Shown piece after piece: positions 55,517 to 64,000 of a DNA stretch of 64,000 nucleotides. A program made the translations under genes and the position numbers. How positions within the stretch are numbered: position 1 is the first letter of the stretch; each line of letters begins with the position of its first letter. The stretch spans positions 248,001 through 312,000 of the forward strand of contig DASRFG010000023.1 of NCBI GenBank assembly GCA_035651655.1, given 5' to 3'. Under the pieces are notes generated by a model. It made no database searches, had not been told where the DNA came from, and saw nothing but the letters and a program-made list of their open reading frames with translations. The stretch is from Terriglobales bacterium. GTDB lineage: Bacteria; Acidobacteriota; Terriglobia; Terriglobales; Acidobacteriaceae.

Positions 55517-55552
55517 AAGCTGCTGATGCAACAGTAATCCTGGGTGGCATCA
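55517..55552 (+). promoter_or_regulatory. Second copy of the phosphoesterase leader motif
   Basis: AAGCTGC-T-GATGCAACAG-T-AA (55517-55537) matches the upstream copy at 53176-53197 in 19 positions with one gap. TGATGC (55524-55529) and GCATCA (55547-55552) form a stem as in the first copy. It lies 37-72 nt before ATG 55589. Confidence 0.4.
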
Positions 55553-55588
55553 TCCCATCTGCGAGTCTTTTCGAAGTGGATCAAGAGG

Positions 55589-57286
55589 ATGAAATCGCTC
55601 GGCACTCTCCTATTACTAAGTTGTTGTCTAGCCGTTCTCAGCGGGTGCGATGCGGCGACCGGTGGGAATGGCTCGCCGTTAAGTAACGTCCAACTGACGG
55701 TGAAGGTTTCAGGCCCAGGCAAAGGCACCATTATTAGCAACCCGAGCGGAATCACCTGCACAAGCGGTACTTGCAGCGCGAGGTTTCCGGCGGGGACGGC
55801 CGTCACTTTAAGCGCCGAGCCATCGGGAAATTCTCGTTTTGTGAAATGGGACGCAGCCTGTAGCGGCAGCGAGCAAACCTGCCAGCTGACGCTTACTACT
55901 GATCAATCGGTAGCCGCGGAGTTCACAAAAGAAAAGAAGGGCGGCGGCGACATCAGTGCGATCAACCACATCATTTTCATGCTCCAGGAAAACCGGTCAA
56001 TGGACCACTATTTTGGTCACCTTCCGGATTATTGGCAGGCGCACAACTACCCTCAGCTTACGAACGGAACCCACTTCGACGCAGAGCCGCTTCATGCCTC
56101 GAACCCCACTGCAGACGGTTCTTCGAGCATCACCGCGTTCCACTTGAATGCGATGTGCCTGGAAAATCCCAGCCCGTCATGGAATGAGAGTCACTCTGAC
56201 TGGAACTTGCGCGATGTTTACTCAACCAATCCAGAGATGAACGGCTTCGTGCACACGGCAGCCGGACAGACCAATCAAGCTGGTCCATTAAAAGGTCAGC
56301 CGTACTTCGACAAGGCTGGGGCGCGAGTGATGGGCTATTACAACGGAGAAGACCTGAATTACTACTATTTCATGGCGTCGAATTTCGGGACTTCGGATCG
56401 CTGGTTTGCACCGGTGATGTCACGCACTCAGCCGAATCGCATGTTTCTAATGGCCGGCACGTCCGCTGGGCACGTCTATCCAATTCCTCCGGTCGGAGGA
56501 AAACCGCTGCCCAATAAAACTATTTTCGAGGCGCTTGACCAGCACAACATTAGCTGGAAGGTCTACGTTACCGATTACGTCGGGGGCAATCCCAACTCCC
56601 CTGAGAACTATCTGACAATGTTCAGCTATTACTATAGGAACCCGGCAGTGAGGTCCAAGGTAGTTCCGGTTGCAGAATACAAGCTGGACGTGGCCAACGG
56701 GACGCTGCCTCAGGTAGCAATGATCGAAGGCGGTTACAGCAGTGGATCGGACGAACACCCTTGTGGCGACGACACCGCCCCCTCGGGCAACGTACAGGGC
56801 GGAGCTACCTACGTTTCATCCCTTATTAATGCCTTAATGCAGAGTCCGTCGTGGAAAGACTCGGTTTTCATCCTGAGCTGGGACGAAGGCGGAGGATTCT
56901 ACGATCACGTCCCACCCTTCAAAACGGTAAGCCCCGATAATGTGAAGCCGCTGGATTTGCGACCTACTGACATCTGTATGAGGCCGGATGGGAGCCTAAA
57001 TCCAAGTCCCGTTTGTGACTTCAAGTACACCGGCTTTAGGGTGCCCCTAATCGTAGTTTCGCCGTTCAGCAAGAAGAACTACGTTTCCAACACCCCTGCT
57101 GATTACACAGCCATTTTGAAGCTGATCGAGACCCGCTTCGGCCTTGATCCTCTTACGAAGCGGGACGCGGCGCAGCCTGACATGACCGAATTTTTCGACT
57201 TTGAAAAGATGCCGTGGGAGACTCCTCCGGCGCCGCCAGCTCAAGTGAGGTTCCCCGGCAGATGTTATCTAAATCACCTGCCGTAA
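55589..57286 (+). CDS. Exported phosphoesterase with InlB-type repeat, second paralogue
   Basis: A 565-residue lipoprotein (MKSLGTLLLLSCCLAVLSGC lipobox), with an InlB-like beta domain (GPGKGTIISNPSGITC) then a phosphoesterase domain with MLQENRSMDHYFG and ILSWDEGGGFYDHV. It parallels the preceding gene through most motifs but lacks the C-terminal Ig-like region and ends soon after the catalytic domain. The start ATG 55589 is chosen for the signal peptide; an ATG at 55544 is in frame. AAGAGG abuts the ATG, so the SD spacing is poor. The tandem pair is probably a recent duplication followed by C-terminal change. Confidence 0.85.
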   Translation: MKSLGTLLLLSCCLAVLSGCDAATGGNGSPLSNVQLTVKVSGPGKGTIISNPSGITCTSGTCSARFPAGTAVTLSAEPSGNSRFVKWDAACSGSEQTCQLTLTTDQSVAAEFTKEKKGGGDISAINHIIFMLQENRSMDHYFGHLPDYWQAHNYPQLTNGTHFDAEPLHASNPTADGSSSITAFHLNAMCLENPSPSWNESHSDWNLRDVYSTNPEMNGFVHTAAGQTNQAGPLKGQPYFDKAGARVMGYYNGEDLNYYYFMASNFGTSDRWFAPVMSRTQPNRMFLMAGTSAGHVYPIPPVGGKPLPNKTIFEALDQHNISWKVYVTDYVGGNPNSPENYLTMFSYYYRNPAVRSKVVPVAEYKLDVANGTLPQVAMIEGGYSSGSDEHPCGDDTAPSGNVQGGATYVSSLINALMQSPSWKDSVFILSWDEGGGFYDHVPPFKTVSPDNVKPLDLRPTDICMRPDGSLNPSPVCDFKYTGFRVPLIVVSPFSKKNYVSNTPADYTAILKLIETRFGLDPLTKRDAAQPDMTEFFDFEKMPWETPPAPPAQVRFPGRCYLNHLP

Positions 57287-57436
57287 GTAGTAACTTGTAA
57301 TCTGGTCTGAACTTCCGGGCGTTCAGGAGATCATCTCGTTTTCAGTTACTGAAGAGAGTCCGCCCCAGCTTTGCCTCTTTTCGACGTTTGTTTCAGAAGT
57401 TGACCGCCCTAACTTGCCGGCCTAACATTCCCGGCT

Positions 57437-59797
57437 ATGGCGAGTTCTTTCCCCATCGCCGGCCGGACACTTGGACCCTACCTTCTAGTGGAGCAGATCG
57501 GCGCAGGAGGAATGGGGGTCGTATACCGGGCACGCGACGAACGGCTCGACCGTGACGTCGCCATTAAGGTGCTTCCTCCCGGAGCCCTGAGGGAAGATTC
57601 AGCACGCAAGCGGTTCCGCAACGAGGCCTTGGCAATCTCAAAGCTCAATCATGCCAATGTCGCCACGGTATATGAGTTCGACAGTGTTGATGGAATTGAT
57701 TTCCTGGTAATGGAGTACGTCGCCGGAGCAACGCTAGCTGACAAGCTTGGAACCGGTTCCTTGCCCGATCAAGAGCTGATTGAAATAGCCGAGCAGATCG
57801 TGAGCACCATGCAATTAGCGCATGAATCCGGCATCGTGCATTGCGACCTGAAGCCGGGGAACATCATGGTGACGCCCAAAGGACAGGTCAAGCTCCTCGA
57901 TTTCGGGCTCGCCAAACTGTTGGTGACGCCGAAGAATGAAGACGTCACTACCAGCGCCACGATTTCAGCTCCTATTCCCGGCACCCTGGCCTACATGGCT
58001 CCGGAGCAGCTTCGGGGCGAACCGGCAGATGTGCGTACCGACCTTTACTCAATGGGCGCCGTGTTGTATCAAATGGCGACCGGTCATCGGCCTTTTGAGG
58101 ACAAGACCACGACAGTGCTGATGAGCAGCATCCTGCACCGTCGCCCTCCGCCTCCAGTGCTTTTCAACGCCTCTATTCGCAGGCATTTACAGGACATCAT
58201 TCTGAAATGCCTGGAAAAGGATGCGGGGCGGCGGTATCAATCCGCCAAGGAACTCGGTGAGGACCTGCAACGCCTGCGCCAGGGCATGCCGCTTCAGTAT
58301 GCACGTCCTCATCGCGCGCGCCAACTGCTTCCACTGGGAATAGTCGCAGCGCTCGTTGTAGTAGCTTTCACGGCCTGGCTCCTGGCAAGAAACCGTCGAC
58401 ATCCGACTTACGCCGGTGGCGGCATTACCTCGATGGCGGTCCTTCCACTGGAAAATCTTTCGCATGACCAGACGCAGGACTATTTTGCGGACGGCATGAC
58501 TGATGAACTCATCGCCGACTTGAGCAAGGTGAAGGCGATACGTGTGATCTCGCGAACCTCCGTGATGCAGTACAAAGGCGTCAACAAACCACTTCCGGAG
58601 ATTGCGCAGGCACTTAAGGTAGATGCCATTGTTGTGGGTTCGGTGTTACACGCAGGAAATCGGGTGCGCATCAATGCGCAGCTGGTTCACGCCGCCGACG
58701 ACCGACAATTGTGGAGTGAGAGCTATGAACGCGATTTGCGGGACGTCCTGAGCTTACAGCGGGACGTGGCACGAACCATCGTGCAGGAGATTAACGTCAC
58801 GCTGACGTCGCAGGAGAAGGTGGGATTGCGTGCCGCGCAATCGGTGAATCCTGAAGCTTATGAAGATTACCTGCATGGGCGCTTCAACTTGAATGAGCGC
58901 ACCCCAGCGGCACTGCAGAAAGCCGTGACCTACTTTCAGCACGCTATTGCGAAACAGCCCGATTACGCACTCGCCTATGCCGGCCTAGCGGACGGCTACG
59001 GATTGCTGCCCGGATACAGCATGTTGCCGGCATCGGAAGCCTTGCCTAAATCCAGGGCGGCCGCAGAAAAAGCGCTGCAACTCGACCCTGAGCTGGCCGA
59101 GCCACGCACCGCACTCGCCAACGTGGCGCAGAATCTTGATTGGGACTGGGCGGGAGCCGAAGATCAGTATCGGCGCGCCTTGGATCTGAGCCCCAGCTAT
59201 GCCACCGCTCATCATTGGTACGCTCTTTATCTTGCAGCGCTGGGACGGACTCAAGAGGCGCTCAAGGAAATCCGGCGGGCCCAAGAACTTGATCCGCTGT
59301 CACCAATCATCGCTTCCAACGTGGCATGGATACATTACCTGGCACGCCAGTATGACCGGGCAATCGAGCAGGCGCGCAAGACGCTGGAGCTCTACCCTCA
59401 GTTTCCGGTGGCGCACGAATACTTGGGCCAGGCATACGCTGAAACCGGTGACAGCTCACAAGCTGTGGCCGAGCTTCAAAAAGCCGCAGCTCTTGCTTCT
59501 GGAGACCTCTCGATTGAAGGCGAATTGGCTTATGCGTTAGCTCTTTCTCACCAGAAACAGCAGGCCCTCACCGTGATCAGCCAGATGGGTTCCAGAAGTC
59601 GCGTCGGTTCAGCCTACCCTTTTGCCATGGCGTACGCGGGCTTGGGTGACGGTGACGCGACTTTGAAGTATCTGGAGCAGGCTTACCGCCAGCATGACGT
59701 CCGCATGGGGAATCTGCGGGTCCACCCGGCGTTTCAGCGTTTGCATGCTGACCAACGATTCCAGGAACTGTTACGCAAAATCGGATTACCTGAATAG
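57437..59797 (+). CDS. Serine/threonine protein kinase with TPR repeats
   Basis: A 786-residue Hanks-type kinase. The kinase domain (about 10-275) has GAGGMGVV, VAIKVL Lys near 41, HCDLKPGNIM and DFGLAKL. A transmembrane helix lies at about 295-315, then a FlgO/TolB-like domain (about 330-460, SMAVLPLENLSHDQTQDYFADG) and TPR repeats (about 470-780). This architecture is typical of Acidobacteriota. The kinase is cytoplasmic and the TPR part external, as predicted from the single helix. Its 3' end overlaps the convergent SagB-type gene by 12 nt. Confidence 0.92.
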   Translation: MASSFPIAGRTLGPYLLVEQIGAGGMGVVYRARDERLDRDVAIKVLPPGALREDSARKRFRNEALAISKLNHANVATVYEFDSVDGIDFLVMEYVAGATLADKLGTGSLPDQELIEIAEQIVSTMQLAHESGIVHCDLKPGNIMVTPKGQVKLLDFGLAKLLVTPKNEDVTTSATISAPIPGTLAYMAPEQLRGEPADVRTDLYSMGAVLYQMATGHRPFEDKTTTVLMSSILHRRPPPPVLFNASIRRHLQDIILKCLEKDAGRRYQSAKELGEDLQRLRQGMPLQYARPHRARQLLPLGIVAALVVVAFTAWLLARNRRHPTYAGGGITSMAVLPLENLSHDQTQDYFADGMTDELIADLSKVKAIRVISRTSVMQYKGVNKPLPEIAQALKVDAIVVGSVLHAGNRVRINAQLVHAADDRQLWSESYERDLRDVLSLQRDVARTIVQEINVTLTSQEKVGLRAAQSVNPEAYEDYLHGRFNLNERTPAALQKAVTYFQHAIAKQPDYALAYAGLADGYGLLPGYSMLPASEALPKSRAAAEKALQLDPELAEPRTALANVAQNLDWDWAGAEDQYRRALDLSPSYATAHHWYALYLAALGRTQEALKEIRRAQELDPLSPIIASNVAWIHYLARQYDRAIEQARKTLELYPQFPVAHEYLGQAYAETGDSSQAVAELQKAAALASGDLSIEGELAYALALSHQKQQALTVISQMGSRSRVGSAYPFAMAYAGLGDGDATLKYLEQAYRQHDVRMGNLRVHPAFQRLHADQRFQELLRKIGLPE

Positions 59798-60958
59798 AGG
59801 GTACGTCACCCCTGCCAAGGCGCCCCCGGTGATCCCTTTGGGTCTACTTCCGACACCGGCGGCGTACAACACTGACTCGGTAACTCCGTCCAGCCCGAGA
59901 TCCTTTTCTATTAAGGAGTCAGCCAGAGCCATGGTGCAAAAAGGCGCCAATCCTAACCAGGTCGCCAAAAGACAGAATGTCTGGCAGAAATGCCCGGTCT
60001 CCGCCAGCACCACCCGATAGGCACGCGGGGACTGATACTTCCATTGCGTACGCGGGAAAACTGCTGTCATGAACATCACGGCAGCCGCTGCACCGAACCA
60101 TTTTTGGCCGGCAAGGTAACGCGAGATCTGCCCCGGCGTGGCGCCGCGCCTTAAAAATTCCAGTTGGTGCTGGTCAGCCGCGTAATGGTAAAGACCAGGT
60201 TGCAAACCCGTCACGTCGCGGGCCAGCACATACGCTTCCAGCGGATGACGCGCGCCGCCCGATGGAGAAGTCTTCAGCGGTAGGCGCCCTAGGATAGGCT
60301 CTTTCACCCAACTCTGCACGCCGAACGTGAGACCGAGTAGGGTGGCGATATCAGACAAGCCCACCGGTGCCGTCGAAAAACGCCGCCAAGTGCGGCGGGC
60401 GAGCAAGACTTGCGGAAGCTCCGCTTGGAGCTGAGGTCGCGGAAGCGGAACCTGCCGCACGCCAGGGTAGCGCTTGACCTGCTTCGGTTTTGCGTAATGT
60501 GCAGCGCGCTCACATGACTGGCGGCGAAGGGTAACAGGGTCGAACTCGTAGTCGCCATTCTTTGTGGAGAAATGGAAAAAGCTGGCTGAGGGTCCCCACT
60601 CTGTCCAGTTTTTTAGCTTGTCTTCATTATTGTTGGGAGGACGATCGGATCGCTGTAGAAGTGAATGTCTGACCAGTTCAGCTAGGATCCTGCGCAGCGA
60701 CGTCCGGCTGTAACCGCGCATATGGCGGCAAAAGGCGTCTGCAGAGCGCCAACCGCCGAAAAACTCCAGTATGGGCAATACGGTGGGAGCAGCGGAAGTC
60801 CGCGTCTGGGACAAATAGTTCTCGACCACGAGTGCGCCGTTCTTCCAGTAAAAGACGAGGTGACGAGAACGCCGGTAAAGAATCTCTTTGGAATTCTTAA
60901 CGTCTGCTCGGGACGCCGCTGAATGATTGCGAGCCGCGCCCTGTCGGCTCCTATGCAT
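59786..60958 (-). CDS. SagB-type nitroreductase-fold dehydrogenase
   Basis: A 390-residue protein with an N-terminal winged-helix-like part (about 30-120) and a nitroreductase FMN domain with RRTWRRFSTAPV near 188, the SagB-type motif SPSGGARHPLEAYV near 230, and VTESVLYAAGVGSRPKG near 360. SagB/McbC enzymes oxidise azolines to azoles in thiazole/oxazole-modified peptides, yet many orphan homologues exist. ATG 60958 has no SD and lies 6 nt after a small ORF stop, so it is translationally coupled. No cyclodehydratase gene is in the window. It converges on the kinase gene. Confidence 0.82.
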   Translation of the reverse strand: MHRSRQGAARNHSAASRADVKNSKEILYRRSRHLVFYWKNGALVVENYLSQTRTSAAPTVLPILEFFGGWRSADAFCRHMRGYSRTSLRRILAELVRHSLLQRSDRPPNNNEDKLKNWTEWGPSASFFHFSTKNGDYEFDPVTLRRQSCERAAHYAKPKQVKRYPGVRQVPLPRPQLQAELPQVLLARRTWRRFSTAPVGLSDIATLLGLTFGVQSWVKEPILGRLPLKTSPSGGARHPLEAYVLARDVTGLQPGLYHYAADQHQLEFLRRGATPGQISRYLAGQKWFGAAAAVMFMTAVFPRTQWKYQSPRAYRVVLAETGHFCQTFCLLATWLGLAPFCTMALADSLIEKDLGLDGVTESVLYAAGVGSRPKGITGGALAGVTYPLFR

Positions 60959-60964
60959 GGAGCA

Positions 60965-61132
60965 CTAGGAGCGCTGAAAGCCCCTGCAGGGAAGGAGGGT
61001 CAGCTTTTCAAGCGTCACCTCAAGGCCTTTGACTTCCTTGGACAATTCGCGCTTCACTTTTTGAATCTGCTTCCGGATCTCCGCTATCGAAGGTGGTTGT
61101 TTCTTCCCTCTCGGACGGCGTTTGCGGGCCAT
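60965..61132 (-). CDS. Small basic protein (55 aa) coupled to the SagB-type gene
   Basis: A 55-residue ORF with ATG 61132 and the strong SD AGGAGGAG just upstream, ending in TAG six nt before the dehydrogenase ATG. The product begins MARKRRPRGKKQPPS, continues with a charged amphipathic helix (IAEIRKQIQKVKRELSKEV), and ends TLLPCRGFQRS with one Cys, one Ser and one Thr. It could be a tiny partner protein or, more speculatively, a peptide substrate of the dehydrogenase. No known family is recognised. Confidence 0.6.
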   Translation of the reverse strand: MARKRRPRGKKQPPSIAEIRKQIQKVKRELSKEVKGLEVTLEKLTLLPCRGFQRS

Positions 61133-61261
61133 GTTCTCCTCCTGAATAGGGAAATGGAAAAAAGGGGTGTTCTTCTGAGGTTCGGCCCGGTTACCCGAAG
61201 TGTGGGCGAGTGTAGTGATGAGCTAGACAGAAGTCAAGGAGTGGGTGATTCATAAGCTGAA

Positions 61262-61287
61262 AGAGCGACCCCGCTCGGAGTCGCTCT
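61262..61287 (-). terminator. Terminator-like hairpin downstream of the BON gene
   Basis: AGAGCGAC (61262-61269) and GTCGCTCT (61280-61287) form a perfect 8-bp stem with a 10-nt loop; TTTCAGCTT follows on the minus strand. It stands between the BON gene stop (61320) and the 55-aa gene. Confidence 0.6.
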
Positions 61288-61319
61288 GCAGCTTGTGCGC
61301 ACTTCGATGTGAACTGAAA

Positions 61320-62102
61320 CTAGCGTGCTATCGGTTTGGCAACCGCCAGATCGTTGTCAACGCTGAACGCGCCAAACACCGAGCTTGCCCGGATGCCGGC
61401 GATCTGTTTGTCCATAGCCGAATCCACCATGCCCAGAAGCGTAACGTGCCCGTTGTCAACCACGATGCGGATCGGGGCCTGTGGATCAATCGCATACCGG
61501 CTCAGCACTGGGTCACCATAGATCACGCGTGCCAGGCGCAACCTGAGCTGATCGTCAAAAATCGAAGTGGGCAGCACCTTGATGTTGGCCACTACATCTT
61601 TAACGCCGGGCTCGTTCTGAACCAAGCTGATGGCGGAATCGCGATCAGGATAGTTGATTACTTCCCCACCCAAAGTGACAACACCATCCTTCACGCCGAG
61701 TGTCAGCGCATTGAAAACATGACCGTATCCATAGCGATCATAAGCCAGCTTGCGGGCCAGTTTCGCCTGCAGCTCAGAATCAGGGATGGAGGCGCCGGCA
61801 ACATCCAGTAGGTCGCGGACTCCCTGAACGTGATCGGCCTTGCGGACCTTTTTCTCTGCGTCCAGTTTGGCGCGATAACGATCCACGGATCCTTGCAACG
61901 TCACGATGCCATCTTCAGTGCTGGCCTGCACGTTGCGAAACTCATCCTTCGTAAGCAACTGCGAGACCTTGGATTGGATTGCAGCGTCATAACGAGACGC
62001 GCTTCCGGTGTTGGCCAGCGCCGGAAGCGAAGCCGAACTGATCACCAGTACACCAGCCAGGACCGAAGCACCCAATAGCAAAAGTTGTTTGCTTTTCATC
62101 AT
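61320..62102 (-). CDS. Exported protein with three BON domains
   Basis: A 260-residue protein with a signal peptide (about 1-30, ending ALA) and three BON repeats at about 40-105, 108-175 and 180-255, each with the G-V-V-T-L-G pattern such as DGIVTLQGSVDRYRAK and DGVVTLGGEVINY. BON domains bind phospholipid membranes and often act in envelope stress or osmoprotection. ATG 62102 has GAGGGT upstream. A hairpin follows its stop. Confidence 0.85.
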   Translation of the reverse strand: MMKSKQLLLLGASVLAGVLVISSASLPALANTGSASRYDAAIQSKVSQLLTKDEFRNVQASTEDGIVTLQGSVDRYRAKLDAEKKVRKADHVQGVRDLLDVAGASIPDSELQAKLARKLAYDRYGYGHVFNALTLGVKDGVVTLGGEVINYPDRDSAISLVQNEPGVKDVVANIKVLPTSIFDDQLRLRLARVIYGDPVLSRYAIDPQAPIRIVVDNGHVTLLGMVDSAMDKQIAGIRASSVFGAFSVDNDLAVAKPIAR

Positions 62103-62256
62103 ACTTACCCTCTTTCATGTGCTCTTTACAAAACTTTACAGAACTAACTATTTGGTTAATTAATTGGATGCGGAGCGTGGAATTTGGATTCGGGCAGATT
62201 GGCAGGGGTTCGTGGGCCTTGCGGGTTAAACAGTATGCCAGTGTTAGTTGGGTAAT

Positions 62257-63225
62257 TTACGAGCGCTCCGAAAGCGCTGCCGAACGGAAGCTTTGCGTAG
62301 CTCCATGGTCTGAAATCGAAGTCAACAAAAGCTCGGCCGAAAGATTACGTTTGCGAAGGTGTGCGGCGACGAGCTTCTTGATCTTCTCAGCCGAACTCCT
62401 TGTATTGAGAAACATCAGCACCGATGGCCCTGCGCCGCTCAGCGCGACTCCGAGGATGCCGTCGCGGGGAGCCAGTTCTCGCAACACTGGCAGCAGGGAG
62501 CAGAGCGGCCCGCGATAAGGCTCGTGGATGCGATCGTTCAGAGTGGCGGCTAAGAGCTCATTGCTGCCCTGAACAAGACCCGCCAATAGAAGCATTGCAT
62601 TCTGCACGTTAGCCACCGCATCCGCACGCGGGTATTGTTGGGGGAGGACGCGTCGCGCTTTTTCGGTTGAGAACGGCTGATCTGCGATGGCGAGCAGCAG
62701 AGGCCACGATTTTGCGGGGTTGATGCGCGCTGCTTCGAGTTTGCTCGCCGGCCCGGTCCCCATGCGCGCCACTACGACGCCCCCCAGCCAGCACGCTGCT
62801 GAATTATCGGGGTGTCCCTCACGTCTGGAAGCCTCTTCAATAATGCGGTTGTCATCCCAGCCAAGCTTACCCACACGCACCGCCAGTGCAATTCCAGCAA
62901 GGCGCGCCGCGGCGGATGAACCGCAGCCTTTACCAATCGGAATTTCATTGCGAATGTGTAGATGTACGGGTTGTGGCTGCTTCCCTGCTGCTCGCAGAAC
63001 TTCACGATAGGTTTCCACAATCAGATTATTTTTCAGACTTTCACAAATGCCGGTGTCTCGGCCTTGGGCAATGATAGAGAATTTGTCGGCGGAGACGGCT
63101 TCCACGCGCAAATAAATGTCCATGGCCAAGGCGGCCGCATCGAATGCTGGGCCCAGGTTCGCGGAGGTTGCCGGCAACTTGAGATCCAGCAGGCGCGCGG
63201 ATTTCCTTTTTTCTGGCACGGTCAC
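62257..63225 (-). CDS. thrB: Homoserine kinase
   Basis: A 322-residue GHMP-family kinase that phosphorylates homoserine before ThrC. Motifs are LKLPATSANLGPAFD at 15-29 and the ATP loop PIGKGCGSSAAA at 96-107, and a C-terminal GVALSGAGPSVLMF near 271. The start overlaps the thrC stop (ATGA, 4 nt), giving a thrC-thrB operon. The downstream 154 nt before the BON gene hold no clear gene. Confidence 0.93.
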   Translation of the reverse strand: MTVPEKRKSARLLDLKLPATSANLGPAFDAAALAMDIYLRVEAVSADKFSIIAQGRDTGICESLKNNLIVETYREVLRAAGKQPQPVHLHIRNEIPIGKGCGSSAAARLAGIALAVRVGKLGWDDNRIIEEASRREGHPDNSAACWLGGVVVARMGTGPASKLEAARINPAKSWPLLLAIADQPFSTEKARRVLPQQYPRADAVANVQNAMLLLAGLVQGSNELLAATLNDRIHEPYRGPLCSLLPVLRELAPRDGILGVALSGAGPSVLMFLNTRSSAEKIKKLVAAHLRKRNLSAELLLTSISDHGATQSFRSAALSERS

Positions 63226-64000
63226 GCTGCGCCTGACTGCTCCAGCAGTTTCAGGACAGCACTCGCATCAGCATCGAGCACCTGCGGCGTACGGCGATGT
63301 ACACGGAGTTTCGCTTCCTGCTGTGCGTCGCGCGGATCGAAGAGCTCACCTTGATGAAATTTCAGGGTGTACTCAGGATCTTTGAGCAAGTGGCCGGTAA
63401 GGACCAGAACCACGTGATCGTTTGTCTTGACGAACCCGTTGCGGACGAGTTTCTTCAGTCCTGCCAGAGTCACCGCGGAAGCTGGCTCGCAACCTACGCC
63501 GTCAGATCCGATCTCGGCTTTTGCGATGGCGATCTCTGCCTCGCTGACTTGTTCGCAGCGTCCTCCTGTTGCCTCCAGCACACGCACGGCCTTCTTCCAT
63601 GAGGCCGGATTGCCAATGCGAATTGCGGTTGCGAGCGTCTCCGCCTGCACGGGGATCAATTTCTTGCCGCCATTCTCCTGCATGGTTCGCACCAGTGCAT
63701 TTGCGCATTCCGCTTGGATAATCGAGATCCTCGGCAAGGATTGCACAAACCCGAGCTCCCGCAATTCGAGAAACGCTTTGCCCAGTGCCGAAGAATTTCC
63801 CAGATTACCGCCAGGGACGATTACATGGTCCGGGACCTGCCAGTCCAATTGCTCCAGCAATTCGATTGCAGCCGTCTTTTGGCCTTCAATGCGATAGGGA
63901 TTTAGTGAATTAAGAAGGTACACGGGGAATTGTTTCATTACTTCATTAAGCACGCGCATGCAACCATCAAAATCGGTGCGCAGCTGGCACGTAAGCGCTC
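63222..64000 (-). CDS. thrC: Threonine synthase, C-terminal part (cut by window edge)
   Basis: Open frame continues beyond the window end, with residues ALTCQLRTDFDGCMRVLNEV readable at the edge. PLP-dependent threonine synthase forms threonine from O-phosphohomoserine; the conserved IVPGGNLGNSSALGKAF (phosphate-binding glycine loop) and TGHLLKDPEY are seen. It ends with the DAQQEAKLRVHRR region and a short C-terminal helix. It forms an operon with thrB. Confidence 0.93.
   Translation of the reverse strand, partial: ALTCQLRTDFDGCMRVLNEVMKQFPVYLLNSLNPYRIEGQKTAAIELLEQLDWQVPDHVIVPGGNLGNSSALGKAFLELRELGFVQSLPRISIIQAECANALVRTMQENGGKKLIPVQAETLATAIRIGNPASWKKAVRVLEATGGRCEQVSEAEIAIAKAEIGSDGVGCEPASAVTLAGLKKLVRNGFVKTNDHVVLVLTGHLLKDPEYTLKFHQGELFDPRDAQQEAKLRVHRRTPQVLDADASAVLKLLEQSGAA

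Noticed and set aside
1-64000. tRNA, rRNA, CRISPR array, insertion sequence or prophage
   Set aside because: No cloverleaf-like or rRNA-like sequence, no spaced direct repeats and no transposase or integrase frames were seen by eye; a covariance-model scan was not possible.

Overview
The window looks like a chromosomal segment of an Acidobacteriota bacterium, probably of the Terriglobia / 'Candidatus Koribacter' type. This is inferred from gene content, not from a marker gene. Typical features are a Ser/Thr kinase fused to TPR repeats, exported InlB-repeat phosphoesterases, PilZ regulators, a paired M16 peptidase operon, an EcsC-family protein and a Tat-exported TIM-barrel protein. No rRNA, tRNA, CRISPR array, insertion sequence or prophage was seen.

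Layout. 0-5.3 kb: a window-truncated GT4 glycosyltransferase coupled to a PIG-L deacetylase, then dapD, a HAD phosphatase with an EcsC protein, and RNase J. 5.3-11.5 kb: threonine dehydratase (apparent ATA start) and an operon of two M16 peptidase homologues, an SH3/TPR lipoprotein and uppP. 11.7-16.7 kb: a degenerate receiver protein behind an SD-occluding hairpin, small membrane proteins, ftsK and an exported phosphoesterase. 16.9-23.6 kb: an arginine deiminase/dihydrolase-like enzyme, acs, a zinc alcohol dehydrogenase, an aminotransferase and an ornithine cyclodeaminase. 23.8-31.3 kb: a PQQ/cytochrome c dehydrogenase, a Tat TIM-barrel protein, an ABM-domain protein, PPK2, Dps and an ABC-F ATPase.

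31.4-36.4 kb holds the most interesting locus. A membrane-anchored peroxiredoxin-like gene has an in-frame UGA exactly at the catalytic cysteine position (Trp-UGA-Pro-x-Cys), followed by a SECIS-like hairpin. It lies just downstream of the three-gene transhydrogenase operon pntAA-pntAB-pntB. Next to it, a divergent L-2-hydroxyglutarate-oxidase-like gene has a different in-frame TGA, replacing a conserved glycine, which looks like a disrupted gene.

36.5-42.9 kb is a compact arginine operon (argR-C-B-F-G-H plus an ArgA-like GNAT) with a perfect 16-bp ARG-box palindrome in front of argR. 43-51.9 kb carries sugar metabolism genes (DegT aminotransferase, LacD-like aldolase, UDP-xylose synthase, UDP-glucose dehydrogenase, epimerase) flanked by two PilZ proteins, plus a DoxX protein and EngB. 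52-59.8 kb has two tandem paralogous exported phosphoesterases sharing a conserved upstream motif, then the kinase. 59.8-61.1 kb is a two-gene unit: an unannotated 55-codon basic protein with a perfect Shine-Dalgarno sequence, 6 nt before an orphan SagB-type dehydrogenase. The window ends with a triple-BON protein, thrB and truncated thrC.

Functional threads: amino-acid metabolism (Lys, Ile/Thr, Arg, possibly Arg to Pro), redox and energy (transhydrogenase, peroxiredoxin, quinoprotein dehydrogenase, polyphosphate kinase), and cell envelope or exopolysaccharide formation with likely cyclic-di-GMP input.
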